A stretch of 64,000 nt of DNA from Nonomuraea ceibae. Its GTDB lineage: Bacteria; Actinomycetota; Actinomycetes; Streptosporangiales; Streptosporangiaceae. Both the position numbers and the translations under genes were made by a program. The notes beneath the pieces are model-generated. The model saw only the letters and a list, made by a program, of their open reading frames with translations. It did not search any database and had not been told where the DNA came from. The stretch covers positions 1-64,000 of the forward strand of contig NZ_JAHKRO010000046.1 in NCBI RefSeq assembly GCF_019396325.1, read 5' to 3'. How positions within the stretch are numbered: position 1 is the first letter of the stretch; the number at the start of each line of letters is the position of its first letter. Shown one piece after another: positions 37,141-47,375 of the stretch.

Positions 37141-39719
37141 CGCCCTCCCTGACGGCCCGCCGGTCCGACCGGCGGGCCGTTCGCGTCGTCCGCCCCGCGC
37201 AGGGCGCGGTCGGGGCAGTCGGCCAGGCTCGGCCCCACCTCGGTGAGCCTGCCGCACACGCCGACGAGCTTCGGCTCCTGGCCCACCTGGATGAGCATGA
37301 CCGGCTTGCCGGCCGACTCGTGCAGCTCCCTGCCACCGGTGAACTCGATCACCCCGGTGGTCCCGTACTGCGTGCCCATCGTGCTCAGCCCGAACAGGAC
37401 CGTGCCCTTGTCCGGCACCGGGCCGGGGGCGGCGGCGATCGCGAGCCCGAGGGCGAGCGCGGCGTCGTGGGCGAGCATCGCGTGCAGCCGCGACGGCTGC
37501 GCGTCCTTGCCGATCAGCCGTTGGATGCGCCCGATCTGGGCTTTTCCTCCCTGGCCCTCGCCGCCCGTGACGTGGTCCCAGACCTTCTCCCACGCCAGCG
37601 TGACGTAGTGCAGGCGCAGGTTGGGGTGGTCCTTGAGCCTCTGGTGGTTGTCCTGGACGTACTTGGTGACGTCGTCGGAGGCCAGCACGTGGTGGATGCG
37701 GGACTGGCTGCACCCCTCGTCGACGCCCTGGACGAAGGTGACGAAGTCGTCGCCCCTGCCGGTGTAGTAGATGAGGTCAGGCTTGCCCGCGCACGCCTTC
37801 TTCACCTGGGCCTTGAGCTGACGCCCGCCCGTGTACGACAGGCTGGTGACGCCGGCCTCGCCGAAGGCGTCGCGGAAGCCGGCGGCCAGGTCGGCGCTGT
37901 AGAGGTCGCCCTCGGTGACGTCCTCCAGCAGCGTCACCTTCTTGGCGGCGGGCAGCCCGCCGGTGCCCGCCCTGACCCACGCCGCCGACGCCCTGGCCTC
38001 GCGCCCGTTGTTGGCGGCCATGCGGAAGAAGTACGGCGACGGCACCCGCTCGTGCTGGCCGAGCTCGTCGGCGGTGCCGACGGTGACCATGACGGGCAGC
38101 CCGGCGGTGTTGAGCACCGCGATGGCCTCCTGGTTGACCGCGCGGCTCTGCGCCATGCCGATCACGCCGACGATCGGCGCGCCCGACTCCAGCCGGTCGA
38201 CGACCTGCCGGGCGAGCGTCACGGACTTCCTGAACGCCTTGCCGGGGTTGCCGAGCAGCACGCGCATCTTGGGCCGGTCGCCGCTCTGGGCGTTGTAGTC
38301 CTGCTGGTAGGCGGCGATCCCGTACAGCTCGCCGTGGGAGCCCGCCAGCAGGGCGTCCGGCGCGCCGGTCATCGGGCCGATGTAGACGATCTCCACGTAG
38401 CGGCCGCTGTCGACGGCCTTGACGTTCTCGGCCGCGATGCGGGCGATGGGGGTCTTCAGCCGGTCGTGGAAGACGTAGCCGCCGTCGCTGATGCCGACGC
38501 ACTCGCCGAGCTCGTCCCGCAGCACGTCGGGGGCCTGGCAGTAGGTCATGGCGGAGTTCCACACGTACAGGCCGGACGCGATCAGCGGCACGACCAGCAG
38601 CGCCACCATGATCGTCCAGTAGGCGCGCACCCGCTTGTGCCCCGCCACCGGCGCGAGCGGGGCCGCCCGCCGGTCGTCCCCGGCCGTGAGGTCGACGCCC
38701 TCGATCACCAGGTACGCGGGCCCGTGCCGGTGGCTGACCCGGCGCAGCCACTCGTGGTGCGCCTCCTCGTCGCCGTCCGCGCCCGTGACGCGCACCGTGC
38801 GCACGTCGCGCACCAGCCCGGGCGACTCGGGGCCGGAGGTGACGACGAGCAGCGGGTCCCACTGCGCGTTGCGCTCGCGCACCTCGTGCAGGCGGCCGAG
38901 GAACGCCGCCGCGGCCGTGTCGGCGGCCGTGACGCCCTTCAGGTAGAGCACGCAGTGGTAGGCACGCGCCCACGCGGGCCACAGGAACAGCCTGCGGCGC
39001 CTGTACGCCTGCCTGAGGTCCTCCAGGAAGGCGCCGACCAGCAGACGCTCCAGCTCCTCGTCCGACGCCCTGGCGGCCAGCCTGCTCGCGTACGCGGGCA
39101 GCCGCTCCCACGGCGTGCGCTGCTGCGCCGCCTGCTTGCGGAACCACGAGCTGCGCACGTGGGTGCGGGCCAGCACGGCCGCGTGCCCGACGGCCACCAC
39201 GACGCCGGCCGCGACGCTCACCCCCCACGCCAGCAGCGTGGTCGCCTGGCCGAGCCAGGTGCCGATCACCGACGCCGCCGGGATCCAGCCGGTCAGCGAC
39301 CTGCCCAGGTAGTCGAGCATGACCACCCTCGGGCGGTCGTCAGGGGGCCCGCCCCGGCCCGGCCGGTCCTCGGCCAGCGCCCGCTCCATGTCGGGGATGG
39401 CCACCTCGCCGAGCTCCCGCCGGCGCAGCACCAGCAGCACGAAGCCGGTGAGCTGGAACCTGATCCTCGGCAGCCCGCGCGGTCCGGTGCGCTCGCCGAG
39501 CTTGGCCACCGCCTGCTTCACCAGGTCGGGCACGCCCGAGTAGACGGCCGGCGAGAAATAGGGCACCGGCTGCCCGTCGGGCACGATGAGCGGCTCCAGG
39601 TCGCCCTCACCCGTCAGGAACACCGACACCTGCGGCAGCGACCGGTCGCGCCGCCAGGGGGCGGGTCGCCGGATGAGCCTGCCGAACAGGTGCCGGAGGA
39701 ACGTGCGGACATCGGCCAT
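37071..39719 (-). CDS. Membrane-tethered periplasmic-binding-fold protein
   Basis: An 882-residue protein of unusual build. The N-terminal part (1-155, FRFQLTGF-like beta segment) and a region at about 190-360 (ERLLVGAFLEDLRQAYRRRRLFLWPAWARAYHCVLYL, LLVVTSGPESPG, GPAYLVIEGVDLTA) appear cytoplasmic and flank a helix at about 160-183. A second helix (365-388) leads to an extracellular type 1 periplasmic-binding (leucine-binding-like) domain at about 400-860: IVGVIGMAQSRAVNQEAIAVLNTAGLPVMVTVGTAD, YFFRMAANNGREARA and PDLIYYTGRGDDFVTFVQG. It looks like a sensor in which ligand binding outside affects a cytoplasmic domain. No lipobox. The C-terminus overlaps the citrate synthase gene by 70 bp. Confidence 0.72.
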   Translation of the reverse strand: MADVRTFLRHLFGRLIRRPAPWRRDRSLPQVSVFLTGEGDLEPLIVPDGQPVPYFSPAVYSGVPDLVKQAVAKLGERTGPRGLPRIRFQLTGFVLLVLRRRELGEVAIPDMERALAEDRPGRGGPPDDRPRVVMLDYLGRSLTGWIPAASVIGTWLGQATTLLAWGVSVAAGVVVAVGHAAVLARTHVRSSWFRKQAAQQRTPWERLPAYASRLAARASDEELERLLVGAFLEDLRQAYRRRRLFLWPAWARAYHCVLYLKGVTAADTAAAAFLGRLHEVRERNAQWDPLLVVTSGPESPGLVRDVRTVRVTGADGDEEAHHEWLRRVSHRHGPAYLVIEGVDLTAGDDRRAAPLAPVAGHKRVRAYWTIMVALLVVPLIASGLYVWNSAMTYCQAPDVLRDELGECVGISDGGYVFHDRLKTPIARIAAENVKAVDSGRYVEIVYIGPMTGAPDALLAGSHGELYGIAAYQQDYNAQSGDRPKMRVLLGNPGKAFRKSVTLARQVVDRLESGAPIVGVIGMAQSRAVNQEAIAVLNTAGLPVMVTVGTADELGQHERVPSPYFFRMAANNGREARASAAWVRAGTGGLPAAKKVTLLEDVTEGDLYSADLAAGFRDAFGEAGVTSLSYTGGRQLKAQVKKACAGKPDLIYYTGRGDDFVTFVQGVDEGCSQSRIHHVLASDDVTKYVQDNHQRLKDHPNLRLHYVTLAWEKVWDHVTGGEGQGGKAQIGRIQRLIGKDAQPSRLHAMLAHDAALALGLAIAAAPGPVPDKGTVLFGLSTMGTQYGTTGVIEFTGGRELHESAGKPVMLIQVGQEPKLVGVCGRLTEVGPSLADCPDRALRGADDANGPPVGPAGRQGGRQMVPATSAAPGTSLSGRDAGPM

Positions 39720-39908
39720 GCGTCGCTCCCTGGCGGTCGCCCCCCGACGATCCACTCCTTTGTCGACATACTGCCGTAAATCTCATGGAGTGATGTGTCC
39801 AGCCGCCCCCGCCGGAGCCCTCCCACGCTCCAAGGGGTGGTCGTTTCACCATTTCTCAGCATCCGGACCCGGGACCAGGGAATCTCGGCGGCTGGATACC
39901 CTTGTCTG

Positions 39909-41018
39909 GTGGCTGACATCGTGATTCCCGCTGACATCAAGCCCGCCGACGGCCGCTTCGGCTGCGGGCCCTCGAAGGTGCGCACCGAGCAACTGGCCGC
40001 CCTCGCCGCCTCCGGGGCGAGCCTCATGGGCACCTCGCACCGCCAGAAGCCGGTCAAGAACCTCGTCGGCCGCGTGCGCTCCGGCCTGGCCGACCTGTTC
40101 TCGCTGCCCGAGGGCTACCAGGTCGTGCTCGGCAACGGCGGCACCACCGCCTTCTGGGACATCGCCGCCTTCGGGCTGATCCGCGACCGGTCGCAGCACC
40201 TGTCGTTCGGCGAGTTCTCCTCGAAGTTCGCGACCGTGGCCAAGAAGGCCCCGTGGCTGGGCGAGCCCTCGGTCATCAAGTCCGAGGTCGGCACCCACCC
40301 CGAGGCGGTCGCCGAGGACGGGATCGACGTCTACGCCCTCACCCACAACGAGACCTCCACCGGCGTGGCCATGCCGATCCAGCGGGTCGGCGGCGACGAC
40401 GCGCTCGTGCTGGTCGACGCCACTTCCGGCGCCGGCGGCCTGCCCGTCGACGTGTCGGAGACCGACGTCTACTACTTCGCCCCGCAGAAGAGCTTCGCCT
40501 CCGACGGCGGCCTGTGGATCGCGATCATGTCGCCGCGCGCCCTGGCCAGGGTCGAGGAGATCGCGGGCTCGGGCCGCTACGTGCCGGAGTTCTTCAGCCT
40601 GCCGATCGCCATCGACAACTCGGCCAAGGACCAGACCTACAACACCCCGGCCGTGGCCACGCTGTTCCTGCTGGCCGACCAGCTCGACTGGATGAACGGC
40701 AACGGCGGCCTGGCCTGGACCACGTCCCGCACGGCCGACTCGGCGCAGCGCCTCTACACCTGGGCCGACAAGTCGTCCTTCGCGACGCCGTTCGCGGCCC
40801 CCGAGTTCCGCTCGCAGGTGGTCGGCACCATCGACTTCGCCGACTCCGTCGACGCCGCCGAGGTGGCCAAGGTGCTGCGCGCCAACGGCATCGTCGACAC
40901 CGAGCCCTACCGCAAGCTGGGCCGCAACCAGCTTCGGGTGGCGATGTTCCCGGCGATCGACCCGGCCGACGTCGAGGCCCTGACGGCCTGCATCGACCAC
41001 GTGGTCGAGCGCCTCTAG
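39909..41018 (+). CDS. serC: Phosphoserine aminotransferase
   Basis: A 369-residue PLP enzyme of serine synthesis, converting 3-phosphohydroxypyruvate to phosphoserine. Landmarks: GRFGCGPSKVRTEQL, MGTSHRQKPVK, VVLGNGGTTAFWDIAAF, ALTHNETSTGVAMPI, LVLVDATSGAGGLPVD and the PLP lysine in YYFAPQKSFASDGGLW. It matches the actinobacterial SerC subgroup. The GTG at 39909 has no ribosome site but lies six bases after TACCCT, so a leaderless transcript is likely. Confidence 0.93.
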   Translation: MADIVIPADIKPADGRFGCGPSKVRTEQLAALAASGASLMGTSHRQKPVKNLVGRVRSGLADLFSLPEGYQVVLGNGGTTAFWDIAAFGLIRDRSQHLSFGEFSSKFATVAKKAPWLGEPSVIKSEVGTHPEAVAEDGIDVYALTHNETSTGVAMPIQRVGGDDALVLVDATSGAGGLPVDVSETDVYYFAPQKSFASDGGLWIAIMSPRALARVEEIAGSGRYVPEFFSLPIAIDNSAKDQTYNTPAVATLFLLADQLDWMNGNGGLAWTTSRTADSAQRLYTWADKSSFATPFAAPEFRSQVVGTIDFADSVDAAEVAKVLRANGIVDTEPYRKLGRNQLRVAMFPAIDPADVEALTACIDHVVERL

Positions 41019-41027
41019 CCTGCGACG

Positions 41028-41645
41028 TCAGACGAGTGGCCTGGGCTGCTGCCTGCGCAGCACCCAGGCCGCCACCACACCGCCGACCAGCCCGAACAGG
41101 TGGCCCTGCCAGGAGATCCCCGGCTGATTGGGCAGCACGCCCGCGAGGATCGACCAGTAGGCGATGCCGACGCCGATCGCGATGACGATGTCGAGCAGGA
41201 GCCGGTCGAACAGGCCCCGGGCCAGGATGTAGCCGAAGTAGCCGAACACCAGCCCGCTGGCGCCCACGGTGACCACGTCGGGGCTGGTGAACCAGGTGCC
41301 CACGCCGCCGATGACGATGATCAGCAGGCTGGCCAGCAGAAACTTGCCGATGCCGCGCAGCGCGGCCAGGAACCCGAGGACCAGCAGCGGCAGCGAGTTG
41401 GCGATCAGGTGCCCGAAGCCGATGTGCAGGAACGGCGCGAAGAAGATCCCCGACAGTCCCGCCGGCTCCCAGCCGACGATGCCGAAGCCGTCCAGGGCGC
41501 CGAACATGAAGTAGTCGACGATCTCCACCGCCCACATGACCGCGAGCAGGCCCACCATCAGGAGGAACGCGGCCAGCGCGCCCGACAGCAGCGCCCCCGC
41601 GCCGCGCTTGGCCGACTCGAACGGGGACCTCGAATAGTCGCTCAT
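41028..41645 (-). CDS. Rhomboid-family intramembrane serine protease
   Basis: A 205-residue membrane protease with six predicted helices. LHIGFGHLIANSLPLLVLG carries the helix 2 His/Asn, VGASGLVFGYFGYILAR the catalytic Ser, and WQGHLFGLVGGVVAAW the catalytic His. It cleaves membrane-spanning substrates; none can be named. It ends 9 bp from the convergent serC. Confidence 0.92.
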   Translation of the reverse strand: MSDYSRSPFESAKRGAGALLSGALAAFLLMVGLLAVMWAVEIVDYFMFGALDGFGIVGWEPAGLSGIFFAPFLHIGFGHLIANSLPLLVLGFLAALRGIGKFLLASLLIIVIGGVGTWFTSPDVVTVGASGLVFGYFGYILARGLFDRLLLDIVIAIGVGIAYWSILAGVLPNQPGISWQGHLFGLVGGVVAAWVLRRQQPRPLV

Positions 41646-41708
41646 GCGCTCTCCCAGGTGGACGACTCCCTTTTTACCGTACGTACGAACCGGCCCGAGT
41701 GCGTGAAA

Positions 41709-41734
41709 AGCCCCCTCCCGGGCGGGAGGGGGCT
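41709..41734 (-). terminator. Terminator of the crotonase/SDR operon
   Basis: AGCCCCCTCCC (41709-41719) and GGGAGGGGGCT (41724-41734) form a perfect 11-bp stem, 14 bp after the crotonase stop and followed on the minus strand by TTTTCACG. A textbook intrinsic terminator. Confidence 0.88.
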
Positions 41735-41748
41735 GGGTCGTCCGCGGG

Positions 41749-42513
41749 CTATTCGCCCTTCCACTGCGGAGCGCGCTTCTCGGCGAAGGCCGCCGCGCCC
41801 TCCATCGCGTCCTTGGAGCCGAACACCGGGTTGATGATCGCGCCCTGCCGCTTGAACATCTCGTCGAGCGGCCAGTCCTGCGACTCGATGATCACCTTCT
41901 TGGTCGCGGCGAGCGCCAGCGGCGCGTTCGCGGCGATCTTGCGAGCCAGCTCCAGCGCGCCTTCCAGCGCCTGTCCCGGCTCGGTGATCCGGTTGACCAG
42001 GCCCAGCTCGTACAGCCGCGAGGCCGGGTAGTGGTCGCCGGTCAGCGCCATCTCCATCGCCACGTGGTACGCGATCCGCCTCGGCAGGCGCATGATGCCG
42101 CCCGCCCCGGCCACCAGGCCGCGCTTGGGCTCCGGCAGGCCGAACGTGGACTCCGACGAGGCCACGATCACGTCGCACGACAGGGCCAGCTCGAAGCCGC
42201 CCGCCAGCGCGTAGCCCTCGACGGCCGCGACGATCGGCTTCTTCGGCGGCGACTCGGTCAGGCCGCCGAAGCCGCGTCCCTCCACGACCGGCATGTCGCC
42301 CGTCAGGAACCCCTTCAGGTCCATGCCCGCGCAGAAGGTGCCGCCCGCGCCGGTCAGCACGTACGCGGAGACGTCGGGGCGGGCGTCGAGCGCGTCCAGC
42401 GCCTCGGCGATGCCCCGGGCCACCGCGCCGTTGACGGCGTTGCGCGCCTTGGGGCGGTTGATGGTGAGCACGGCGACGCCGCCGGACTCCTCGACGAGCA
42501 CTTCGTCGGACAC
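41749..42513 (-). CDS. Enoyl-CoA hydratase/isomerase (crotonase) family
   Basis: A 254-residue crotonase-fold enzyme: VAVLTINRPKARNAVNG, the oxyanion-hole segments GAGGTFCAGMDLKGF and VAAVEGYALAGGFELALSCDVIVA, and FGLPEPKRGLVAGAGGIMRLP, which keeps one catalytic Glu (PEPKRG). It would hydrate or isomerise an enoyl-CoA in beta-oxidation. It is 8 bp after the short-chain dehydrogenase and probably catalyses a neighbouring step. Confidence 0.9.
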   Translation of the reverse strand: MSDEVLVEESGGVAVLTINRPKARNAVNGAVARGIAEALDALDARPDVSAYVLTGAGGTFCAGMDLKGFLTGDMPVVEGRGFGGLTESPPKKPIVAAVEGYALAGGFELALSCDVIVASSESTFGLPEPKRGLVAGAGGIMRLPRRIAYHVAMEMALTGDHYPASRLYELGLVNRITEPGQALEGALELARKIAANAPLALAATKKVIIESQDWPLDEMFKRQGAIINPVFGSKDAMEGAAAFAEKRAPQWKGE

Positions 42514-42521
42514 GGGCCCTC

Positions 42522-43295
42522 CTACTTGGGCTGGAAGCGGATGCCGCCGTCGAAGCGGATGACCTCGGCGTTCATGTAGTCGTTCGCCACCAGGGAGCGC
42601 ACCAGGTGGGCGAACTCGCCGGCGCGGCCCATGCGCTTGGGGAACACGACCGGCGCCACCAGCTTGGCCTTGAACTCCTCGGCGTTGCCCGAGAAGCCGT
42701 AGATGGGGGTGTCGATGATGCCGGGGCAGATCGTGTTCACCCGGACGCCGATGGCGGCCAGGTCGCGGGCGGCGGGCACGGTCATGCCGACGATGCCGCC
42801 CTTGGAGGCGCTGTAGGCGAGCTGACCGGTCTGTCCCTCCAGCGCGGCCACGGACGCGGTGTTGATCACCACGCCGCGCTGGCCGTCCTCGTCGACCGGC
42901 TCGGTCTTGGCGATGGCCGCCGCGCCGATGCGCATGAGGTTGAACGTGCCGATCAGGTTGACCTCGATGACCTTGCGGTAGGTCGCCGGGTTGTGCGGCT
43001 CGCCGTTGCGGTTGACGGTGCGCTCGGCCCAGCCGATGCCGGCGCTGTTGACCAGCACGCGCAGCGGCTTGCCGGTGGCGACGGCCGCGTCCACGGCGGC
43101 CTGCACCTGCTCGTCGTCCGACACGTCGGTCTTGACGAAGACCCCGCCGAGCTCGTCGGCCAGGGCCTTGCCGCGCTCCTCGTTGAGGTCGGCGATGACC
43201 ACGGTGGCGCCGGCGCGGGCCAGCTCGCGGGCGGTGGCCTCGCCGAGGCCGCTCGCACCGCCGGAGATGATTGCTGCGGATCCGTTCACGTCCAT
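42522..43295 (-). CDS. Short-chain dehydrogenase (3-hydroxyacyl-CoA dehydrogenase type)
   Basis: A 257-residue SDR: nucleotide motif IISGGASGLGEATAREL, VNSAGIGWA, catalytic INTASVAALEGQTGQLAYSASKGG (Ser-Tyr-Lys) and CPGIIDTPI. The layout and the MDVNGSAAIISGGASGLG start match type-2 3-hydroxyacyl-CoA dehydrogenases. With the downstream crotonase it would perform two successive beta-oxidation steps on an acyl-CoA, using NAD+. The exact substrate is inferred. Confidence 0.9.
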   Translation of the reverse strand: MDVNGSAAIISGGASGLGEATARELARAGATVVIADLNEERGKALADELGGVFVKTDVSDDEQVQAAVDAAVATGKPLRVLVNSAGIGWAERTVNRNGEPHNPATYRKVIEVNLIGTFNLMRIGAAAIAKTEPVDEDGQRGVVINTASVAALEGQTGQLAYSASKGGIVGMTVPAARDLAAIGVRVNTICPGIIDTPIYGFSGNAEEFKAKLVAPVVFPKRMGRAGEFAHLVRSLVANDYMNAEVIRFDGGIRFQPK

Positions 43296-43343
43296 AGCAC
43301 GGACCCTAACCCGGCTACCGAATGAAGTTCTACTCGGGGGCGG

Positions 43344-43682
43344 TTAAATTCCCCCCACGGCGCTGTCCACATCCGAATAGACCTTGATCCGCCGGTCGAG
43401 CCCGGTCGTGCGCAGGATGCGCGCCACAGGCGCCTGAGGGGCCGCCAGCGACACCCCGCCGCCCTCGCCGGTGGCCAGCCGCCAGGCCTCGATGAGCACC
43501 GAGAGCCCGCTGGAGTCCATGAACGACAGCTGCTGGAGGTCGAGCACGAGCCGGGCGCTGTCCTGCTTGATCGCGTCGCGCACCTCGTCACGGAGGAACG
43601 GTGCGGTGAACAGATCGAGCTCCCCCGCAACGGCCACCACCACGGCGTCACCGAGGGCGTGTCGCGCAAGCCGCAGCTTCAT
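43344..43682 (-). CDS. STAS-domain anti-anti-sigma factor
   Basis: A 112-residue STAS protein with VVVAVAGELDLFTAPFLRDEV and the phosphorylation motif FMDSSGLSVLIEA (DSSG at 56-59). When unphosphorylated it would sequester an anti-sigma kinase and free a sigma factor. The phosphatase/kinase at 30164-32380 is of the right type to act on it, but they are 11 kb apart. ATG 43682 follows GAGGGGCC; an upstream start would add a basic tail. Confidence 0.9.
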   Translation of the reverse strand: MKLRLARHALGDAVVVAVAGELDLFTAPFLRDEVRDAIKQDSARLVLDLQQLSFMDSSGLSVLIEAWRLATGEGGGVSLAAPQAPVARILRTTGLDRRIKVYSDVDSAVGGI

Positions 43683-43756
43683 TTGGCCCCTCCTCGATGA
43701 GCCACTGTACTTCCCCTTGCCCTGATACCGGGCACGCACAAACTACGATCACCGGT

Positions 43757-44766
43757 ATGCATGAGGATGAGCCGGCACGGGGTGTCCGCCTGCCCGAGGC
43801 CCGTCTCAGCCCGCTGCGCGCCGTACTGCGCCGGATGGCGATCGCCCTGGCGATGCTGCTCGCCATGTTCGTGCTGGTAGCGGTGGATCTCGACGGCTAC
43901 CGCGACAGCGCCGACGGCGACGTCAGCCTGCTCGACGCCCTCTACTACGTGACCGTGTCGATCTCCACGACCGGCTACGGTGACATCACCCCGGTCAGCA
44001 CGGCGGCCCGGGTCGTCAACATCGTCGCCGTCACGCCGCTGCGGATCGCCTTTCTGGTCGTGCTCGTGGGCACCACGCTGGAGGTGCTCACCCGGCGCAC
44101 CCGCGAGGCCATACTCATCGAACGCTGGAGGGGCAGGTTGCGCGACCACACGGTGATCGTCGGCTACGGCACCAAGGGCCGCGCCGCGAGCCGCACGCTG
44201 CTGGAGAACGGCTGCCCCAAGGAGTCGATCGTCGTGGTCGACCCCGATCCGGGCGTCGTCGCCGAGGCGTCGGCCCACGGCTTCGCCGGGATCACCGGCG
44301 ACGGCAGCCGCAGCCACATCCTCGACCTCGCCGGGATCAGACAGGCGCGCGAGGTGATCATCGCCACCCGGCGCGACGACACGACCGCCCTGGTCACGCT
44401 CACCGCCCGCAGCCTCAACCCGGGCGCGACGATCGTGGCCGCCGTCCGCGAGGCCGAGAACGACCCCCTGGTCCGGCAGAGCGGCGCCGACGTGGTGATC
44501 ACCTCCTCGGAGGCGGCCGGCCGCATGCTCGGCGTCGCCACCCAGAGCCCCGCCGTCAGCGCGCTGATCGAGGACCTGCTCGTGTACGGCAAGGGCCTGG
44601 ACCTGTACGAGCGGCCGGTGCGCGCCGACGAGGTGGGCGGCCCGCCAGCCCGCGGCGAGGAGATCGCGGTGGCCGTGGTGCGCGACGGCCGGATGCTCAA
44701 CTACACCGATCCTGAGGCCGCCGAGCTGCGGGCGGGCGACCGCCTGGTGCTCATCCACGTGCCGCC

Positions 44767-44791
<25 letters not shown>
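43757..44791 (+). CDS. Potassium channel with RCK (TrkA-N) domain
   Basis: A 344-residue two-helix channel: TM1 (about 29-46), pore with the selectivity filter TTGYGDITP, TM2, then an RCK/TrkA-N Rossmann domain (HTVIVGYGTKGRAASRTLLENG, VVVDPDPG, ITGDGSRSHIL) and a short C-terminal TrkA-C-like part. It conducts K+ under ligand or nucleotide control. The ATG at 43757 has no strong ribosome site. The last 25 bp overlap the convergent cbiO. Confidence 0.92.
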
Positions 44792-45509
<718 letters not shown>

Positions 45510-45513
<4 letters not shown>

Positions 45514-46274
45514 AGGGAGAGCCCCAGAACTGCCAGGGCCGCGGCGGGGAGGGCGAGTGCGGCCCCCCACTGCACGGCAGATGCCGAAATATCGTCAATT
45601 ATCGGCATCTGGCCGCTGTAGCCGCGGCTGAGCATCGCCAGATGCACCCGCTCGCCGCGCTCGTACGACCGGATGAACAGCGCCCCCGCCGACCGCGCGA
45701 TCACCGGGGCCTGCCGCAGGTTGCGCGCCTCGAACCCGCGCGACTCCCGGGCGACCCGCATCCGCCGCATCTCATCCATGATCACGTCCAGGTAGCGCAG
45801 CATGAACATGGCGATCTGCACCAGCAGCCCCGGCACCCGCAGCCGCTGCGCCCCGAGCAGCAGCGCCCTCGGCTCGGTCGTCGCCGCCAGCAGGATCGAG
45901 GCCACCACGCCGAGCGTCGCCTTGGCCAGGATGTTCCAGGCCGCCCAGAGCCCCGGCACGCTCAGCGACATCCCGAGCACCACGGTCCGCTCCCCCAGCC
46001 CGATGACCGGGATCAGGAACGCGAACAGCACGAACGGCAGCTCGACCACCATGCGCCTCGGCACGTACGCGACCGGGAGCCTGGCCACGGCCGCCACCCC
46101 GGCCAGCAGCAGCGCGTACGCGGCGAAGGCCCAGAACCGCTCGCGCGGCGTGGCCACCACCACCAGGGCGAAGCACAGGACGGCGAGCAGCTTGCACTGC
46201 GCGGGCAGCCGGTGCACCCGCGAGCCGCCCGGCAGGTAGAGCCGGTGCGCGTGCCCCGATCCCACCGGCTCCAC
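45510..46274 (-). CDS. cbiQ: Cobalt/nickel ECF transporter transmembrane protein
   Basis: A 254-residue EcfT/CbiQ protein with five or so helices and the coupling motif RRMRVARESRGFEARN, which contacts the ATPase (A-R-E/G-S-R-G type). A second coupling helix is at RGERVHLAMLSRGYSG. It links the ATPases to the substrate-binding CbiM. The start is the first of two GTGs (46274 or 46265). It follows cbiM by 11 bp. Confidence 0.92.
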
Positions 46275-46285
46275 CGCCTCCCGAC

Positions 46286-47302
46286 TCAGACCCGTGTGCG
46301 GTCGCGCCCGCGCGCGGCCCAGGCCACGACCCCGGCGACGAGCAGGGTGATGCCGACGCCGATGATTCCCGCGACGCCCACGGGGATGCCGCCGACCTCA
46401 CCGTAGTCGGCCAGCGCCCAGGTGCCGAACAGGTGGTCGGCCGCCTGCCCCAGGAAGCCCTTCTCCTCGGCCACCGACTCCAGCCCGTCGGGGTCGGCCG
46501 AGGCGTAGGACGACACCAGCCCGGCCAGCACCAGCGTGACGCCGAGCGCGCCGAGCACGAACGGCTTGCCGCCCCGGGCGGGCGCCGGCCGCCCGGCGGT
46601 CTCGGGCTCCTGGCCCACGATGGTCGTGCCGTCGGCGCCGCGCAGCTCCAGCGGCCTGGACAGGCCCCGCGCGCCGTACACCAGGTCGGGCCGGACCGCG
46701 AGGACGGCGCCGACGGTGAGCGCGGTGATCAGGCCCTCGCCGATGCCGATGAGCACGTGCACGCCGCCCATCGCGGCCGCGACCGTGCCGAGCTCGATCG
46801 GCGCGGTGCCGCCGACCCAGAACAGCACGGTGAACACCAGCGCGGAGGCCGGCACCGACAGCAGCGAGGCGACGAACGCGGCGGCGGTCACCCCGCCCCG
46901 CCCCGGCGCGACCCTGGTGATCGCCCGGAAGACGCCCCAGCCGACGAGCACGGTCACCAGGCCCATGAGCGTGATGTTGACGCCCAGCGCGGTGAGCCCG
47001 CCGTCGGCGAAGAACAGCCCCTGCACGATCAGCACCACGGCCATGCACAGGACGCCTGTGTAGGGTCCGACGAGTATCGCCGCCAGCGCCCCGCCGAGCA
47101 GGTGGCCGCTGGTCCCGGCCGCGACGGGGAAGTTGAGCATCTGGACGGCGAAGATGAAGGCGGCCACCAGCCCGGCCATGGGCGCGGTGCGGTCGTCGAG
47201 CTCGCGCCGGGCGCCGCGCAGGCAGACCGCGACTCCCGCGGCGGCCACCACCCCGGCCGACACGGACACTGCTGCGTTGAAGAAGCCATCGGGGACGTGC
47301 AC
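46286..47302 (-). CDS. cbiM: Cobalt/nickel-binding CbiM fused to a CbiN-like PDGLE domain
   Basis: A 338-residue fusion. Residues 1-225 are CbiM: the start VHVPDGFFNAAVS provides the His2 that coordinates the metal with the N-terminus, and GTSGHLLGGALAAILVGPYTGVLCM follows. After a linker, residues 260-338 carry a helix, ASADPDGLESVAEEKGF (the PDGLE motif of CbiN/NikN) and another helix. GTG 47302 was chosen because GGAGG lies 6 bp upstream and because family members start M-H-(I/V)-P-D-G. Co(II) and Ni(II) cannot be told apart from sequence. Confidence 0.93.
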   Translation of the reverse strand: MHVPDGFFNAAVSVSAGVVAAAGVAVCLRGARRELDDRTAPMAGLVAAFIFAVQMLNFPVAAGTSGHLLGGALAAILVGPYTGVLCMAVVLIVQGLFFADGGLTALGVNITLMGLVTVLVGWGVFRAITRVAPGRGGVTAAAFVASLLSVPASALVFTVLFWVGGTAPIELGTVAAAMGGVHVLIGIGEGLITALTVGAVLAVRPDLVYGARGLSRPLELRGADGTTIVGQEPETAGRPAPARGGKPFVLGALGVTLVLAGLVSSYASADPDGLESVAEEKGFLGQAADHLFGTWALADYGEVGGIPVGVAGIIGVGITLLVAGVVAWAARGRDRTRV

Positions 47303-47316
47303 GACCAGCCTCCGGA

Positions 47317-47364
47317 TGCAGGTGAACAAACGTACCTACTTTAGGTCATCGTCTTGCACCTGCA
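47317..47364. promoter_or_regulatory. Inverted repeat upstream of cbiM
   Basis: TGCAGGTG (47317-47324) and CACCTGCA (47357-47364) are perfect arms 32 bp apart in the 73-bp gap before cbiM. It is a candidate metal-responsive operator for the transporter operon. No cobalamin riboswitch box was seen, though the region is too short to hold a full one. Confidence 0.45.
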
Positions 47365-47375
47365 TATGGATGGCA

